Source: Rikenella sp031551865 (GTDB lineage Bacteria; Bacteroidota; Bacteroidia; Bacteroidales; Rikenellaceae). Taken from it: DNA of 64,000 bases. Position 1 is the stretch's first letter, and the number at the start of each line of letters is the position of its first letter. The notes below the pieces were generated by a model that saw only the letters and a program-made list of their open reading frames with translations, did not search any database and was not told where the DNA came from. The DNA is taken from positions 167,320 to 231,319 of the forward strand of contig JAVBMY010000005.1 in NCBI GenBank assembly GCA_031551865.1, given 5' to 3'. Shown here in pieces: positions 61,610 through 64,000 of this stretch. The position numbers and the translations under genes were made by a program.

Positions 61610-62051
61610 GCCTTTTCCGGCTTCTTAAGCTCATCACGTAAATTTCATTTGATAACCTAAGTGTCAAAGGGTTGTGCAAAGCCCTCTCCCTATTCTCCCT
61701 TACGGATGGAAAAACCAGCAGGGGGATGGCCAAGGGGGACAGCCAGTCCCCCTTGGATTCGCTTTTGGACACTTTTGCCGAACAGCAAAAGTGTCGGCCT
61801 TCGCGACCTGAGCGGTTCGGAGAAAAGACATTAATTGATCCCTTGTAGATAAGAAGCCGTCTCGCAAAGAAAAGGGAAGACTGCCACGTCGCGCTAAAGC
61901 GCTCCTCGCAATGACGAGAGTGCCCATTCTGAATAATGGGGCGATTTGTAAATCCCTCATTATTTTGCTATCTTTGCCACCCTTACCGGTACGATGGGAG
62001 CCTTGCGGACGCATCGCTTGAGTAGTACCCTCTAAAAAACCTATACGGAAC
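61610..62051. other. 442 bp intergenic region with twin hairpins and a degenerate family B element
   Basis: CCAAGGGGGAC (61730-61740) pairs with 61746-61756, and GACACTTTTGC (61768-61778) pairs exactly with 61785-61795. Further right a family B tip ends CCTCGCAATGACG (about 61916). No coding capacity was recognised. The rplY promoter closes the gap. Confidence 0.7.
61945..61976 (+). promoter_or_regulatory. rplY promoter, full consensus
   Basis: TTTG (61945-61948), exactly 20 bp, then TATCTTTG (61969-61976). 75 bp upstream of the rplY ATG. Confidence 0.85.
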
Positions 62052-62636
62052 ATGAAAACACTCGAAATCAAAGCCGCCGCCCGCCAAGACCTCGGCAAGA
62101 AAGGCACCAAAGCCGTGCGCAAAGCCGGTTCAGTCCCCTGCGTGATTTACGGAGGCGCCGACCCCGTACACTTCTCGGTCGAAATGCCCGAACTCAAACA
62201 ACTGATCTACACACCCCACTCATACATCATCAGCTTCGACATCGACGGCAAAAAAGAAAACGTCGTGATGCGCGAAGTACAATACCACCCCGTCAGCGGC
62301 GACCCGATTCACATCGACTTCTACCGCTTCGACCCGGCCAAACCCGTGGCCATGGATCTTCCCGTCGTGCTCCACGGTAACTCCGAAGGCGTGAAAATGG
62401 GGGGTAAACTGATCCTCAGCAAACGCAAACTTCACGTGTCGGCTTTGATCAAAGACATGCCCGACAACATCGAGATCGACGTGACCAACCTCGAACTCGG
62501 CAAATCGGTATTTGCCGGCGACATCAACATTGACGGCCTCACCATGCTGACCCCCGCCACCACCGCCGTGTGCGCCGTCCGCATGACCCGCGCGGCCCGC
62601 GGTGCTGCCGCCGCTGCCGCCAAAGAAGGCAACTAG
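62052..62636 (+). CDS. rplY: 50S ribosomal protein L25 (CTC-type)
   Basis: 194 aa. N-terminal L25 domain (about 1-90, binds 5S rRNA) with GKKGTKAVRKAGSVPCVIYGG, and a C-terminal CTC beta domain with MPDNIEIDVTNLELGKSV (about 136-153). A short Ala-rich tail follows. Typical for Bacteroidetes, where the long form is common. Strong promoter upstream; pth starts 69 bp later, a common L25-Pth pairing. Confidence 0.95.
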   Translation: MKTLEIKAAARQDLGKKGTKAVRKAGSVPCVIYGGADPVHFSVEMPELKQLIYTPHSYIISFDIDGKKENVVMREVQYHPVSGDPIHIDFYRFDPAKPVAMDLPVVLHGNSEGVKMGGKLILSKRKLHVSALIKDMPDNIEIDVTNLELGKSVFAGDINIDGLTMLTPATTAVCAVRMTRAARGAAAAAAKEGN

Positions 62637-62705
62637 TCTGCGGCCGGATGCTTAGAAGCGTTCCCTCTGCGGAACGATCTTCAACCCTAACACCCCCATA
62701 GACCC

Positions 62706-63293
62706 ATGAAATACCTGATCGTAGGGCTGGGGAACATCGGCGCCGAGTACGCCGAAACCCGCCATAACATAGGATTCAAAGTATTGGACGCCCTCGCCTC
62801 GGCGTCCAATGCTGTTTTTGCCAGCGACCGTTACGGCGCCATCTGCACCGTGCGCCACCGGGGCCACACCCTGGTGCTGCTCAAGCCCTCGACCTACATG
62901 AACCTGAGCGGCAAGGCCGTCAACTACTGGCTCCAGAAAGAGAAGATCTCTCCCGAAGAGATGCTCGTGGTCGTCGACGACATCGCCCTGCCGTTCGGCA
63001 CGCTCCGCATGCGCGGTGCGGGCAGCGACGGCGGCCACAACGGGCTGGCGCACATCACCGCCACGCTCGGCCACCAAAACTACGCCCGCCTGCGCCTGGG
63101 CATCGGCGGCGACTTTCCGCGCGGCCTGCAGGTCGACTACGTACTCGGCCAGTGGAGCCCCGAAGAGCAAAAGGCCCTGCCCGAAACCCTCAAAGCCGCC
63201 TCGGACGCCGTGCTCTCGTTCGCCGCCATCGGCCTCGCACGCACGATGAACACGGTCAACAGCAAGAAGAGCAACGCCAAAGCCTCCGAATAA
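62706..63293 (+). CDS. pth: Peptidyl-tRNA hydrolase
   Basis: 195 aa enzyme releasing tRNA from peptidyl-tRNA that drops off ribosomes. Catalytic His in ETRHNIGF (about 18-25), Asn in YMNLSGKAVNYW (about 65-76), Asp in VVVDDIALPFG (about 90-100), and GSDGGHNGLAHI (about 107-118). All key residues are intact and the length is normal. It lies between rplY and the S4 protein gene, both involved in translation. Confidence 0.97.
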   Translation: MKYLIVGLGNIGAEYAETRHNIGFKVLDALASASNAVFASDRYGAICTVRHRGHTLVLLKPSTYMNLSGKAVNYWLQKEKISPEEMLVVVDDIALPFGTLRMRGAGSDGGHNGLAHITATLGHQNYARLRLGIGGDFPRGLQVDYVLGQWSPEEQKALPETLKAASDAVLSFAAIGLARTMNTVNSKKSNAKASE

Positions 63294-63310
63294 CGATATC
63301 TTCTGATATC

Positions 63311-63399
63311 CGTCATTGCGAGAAGCCGCAGGCGGCGAAGCAATCCTCCTGACCTGTAATTGAGAAGATTGCTTCGGGCTAAAAGCCCTCGCAATGACG
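63311..63399. repeat. Family B element (copy B7)
   Basis: Begins CGTCATTGCGAGAAGCC, then GGCGAAGCAATCCTCC; the right half has GAAGATTGCTTCGGG and ends CCCTCGCAATGACG. Well-preserved arms. Between pth and the S4 gene. Confidence 0.85.
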
Positions 63400-63484
63400 G
63401 GGTCAAAGACCCTTTTATCAGCCGGAAGTTTCGGGGATTTCCCCCCGGTTCAAAAGCATAATACTCTCAACACCCTTTACGACT

Positions 63485-63883
63485 ATGCGCCTCGACAAAT
63501 GGTTATGGAGCGTGCGCCTGAGCAAGACTCGCAGCGACGCCGCCGAGCTTTGCAAGGGCGGCCGCGTGCTGGTGAACGACACCCCGGCCAAAGCCAGCCG
63601 CGAAGTACAGTCCGGCGACGAAATATCCGTGCGCCGGATGCCCGTAGTGTTCCGCTACAAGGCGCTGGAGCTCCCGGCATCGCGCATGGCCGCCAAGAAC
63701 CTCGGGCCCTATATCGCGAACATCACCCCGGCCGCCGAGCTCGCCAAGCTCGAAATGGCCTCGCTGGGCGCTTTCGCTATACGTGACCGCGGTGCCGGAC
63801 GCCCCACCAAGAAAGAGCGCCGCGACATCGAAGGCATGCTCGACGACTTTTCGTTCTCCCCCGGCGACGAGGACGACGAATAA
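63485..63883 (+). CDS. S4-domain RNA-binding protein (HslR-like)
   Basis: 132 aa with an S4 domain (about 1-60: MRLDKWLWSVRLSKTRSDAAELCKGGRVLVN), a short central part, and a Lys/Arg then Asp/Glu-rich tail. HslR in E. coli rescues stalled 50S subunits carrying peptidyl-tRNA. Neighbouring pth and rplY fit a ribosome-rescue setting, but function is inferred. Start at 63485 fits the family. The last ~110 bases of the window show nothing further. Confidence 0.88.
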   Translation: MRLDKWLWSVRLSKTRSDAAELCKGGRVLVNDTPAKASREVQSGDEISVRRMPVVFRYKALELPASRMAAKNLGPYIANITPAAELAKLEMASLGAFAIRDRGAGRPTKKERRDIEGMLDDFSFSPGDEDDE

Positions 63884-64000
63884 ACGCTCCCCAAGCAAAA
63901 AACAGTCGGGCCCCCCCCTGTTGTGCGGCCCGCTTGGGTGGGGCGAAACTGTTCCGATACACTACGCGCCCGGCTGCAAACGGAACGGATACCACTCGCC

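Overview
The window is chromosomal DNA of a member of the phylum Bacteroidota, most likely order Bacteroidales and plausibly an Alistipes-like Rikenellaceae. Genus is inference only. The supports are: many start sites preceded by the Bacteroidetes -7 box TAnnTTTG (two with an exact TTTG 20 bp upstream), little use of Shine-Dalgarno sites, lineage-typical families (DUF3078, DUF4301, DUF2764, tandem DUF3298 lipoproteins), a V-type rather than F-type ATPase operon, and GC-rich codon use. About 45 protein genes and one tRNA are visible. No rRNA, CRISPR array, prophage or transposase was found.

Layout. 0.3-7.2 kb: PBP1A, PanB, a coiled-coil lipoprotein, a DUF3078 protein and FabD. 7.3-20.6 kb: a degenerate glycoside hydrolase family 2 protein, a PlsC-type acyltransferase, topoisomerase IV (parE, parC), shikimate kinase, three tandem DUF3298 paralogues, a UbiA-type prenyltransferase and a DUF1761 protein. 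20.7-30.6 kb: tRNA-Pro(TGG), RlmB with a long repetitive N-terminal tail, an ABC-F ATPase, Rpe, RecQ, SodB, an RsmI-like methylase and an FKBP-like lipoprotein. 30.9-39.0 kb: DEAD-box helicase, ThiL, Adk, BioB, MurB, DUF4301. 39.2-48.0 kb: V-type ATPase genes E, DUF2764, A, B, D, I, K, followed by a one-base overlap with a glycosyltransferase. 48.2-56.1 kb: Nfo, CtpA-type protease, DUF721, RecF, a TPR protein, RibH, a secreted EEP-family enzyme and a TrmH-like methyltransferase. 56.3-63.9 kb: membrane pyrophosphatase, MqnB, GtrA, a Wzx-like flippase, L25, Pth and an S4 RNA-binding protein.

How genes fit together. The K ring subunit keeps every residue known to bind Na+ in Enterococcus NtpK, and the pyrophosphatase carries the K+-dependent signature, so a sodium-based membrane energetics is plausible. 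MqnB (futalosine hydrolase) together with the UbiA-like enzyme points to menaquinone synthesis by the futalosine route. Envelope functions (PBP1A, MurB, PlsC, flippase, GtrA, lipoproteins) and RNA modification or processing genes are scattered between housekeeping genes.

The most striking feature is outside the genes. At least two families of long inverted-repeat elements occupy about twenty intergenic gaps. Family A begins TGTCATCCCGAGC and family B begins CGTCATTGCGAG. Within family A the two arms of one copy match each other even where copies differ between sites, one copy is nested in another, and two copies share an extra module. A separate 183 bp MITE-like element with 16 bp terminal repeats and a TTA duplication lies upstream of bioB, and a truncated relative lies before the flippase gene. 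Other structured non-coding stretches are at 10565-10607, 24546-24932, 30665-30776, 32836-32988 and 61726-61795.
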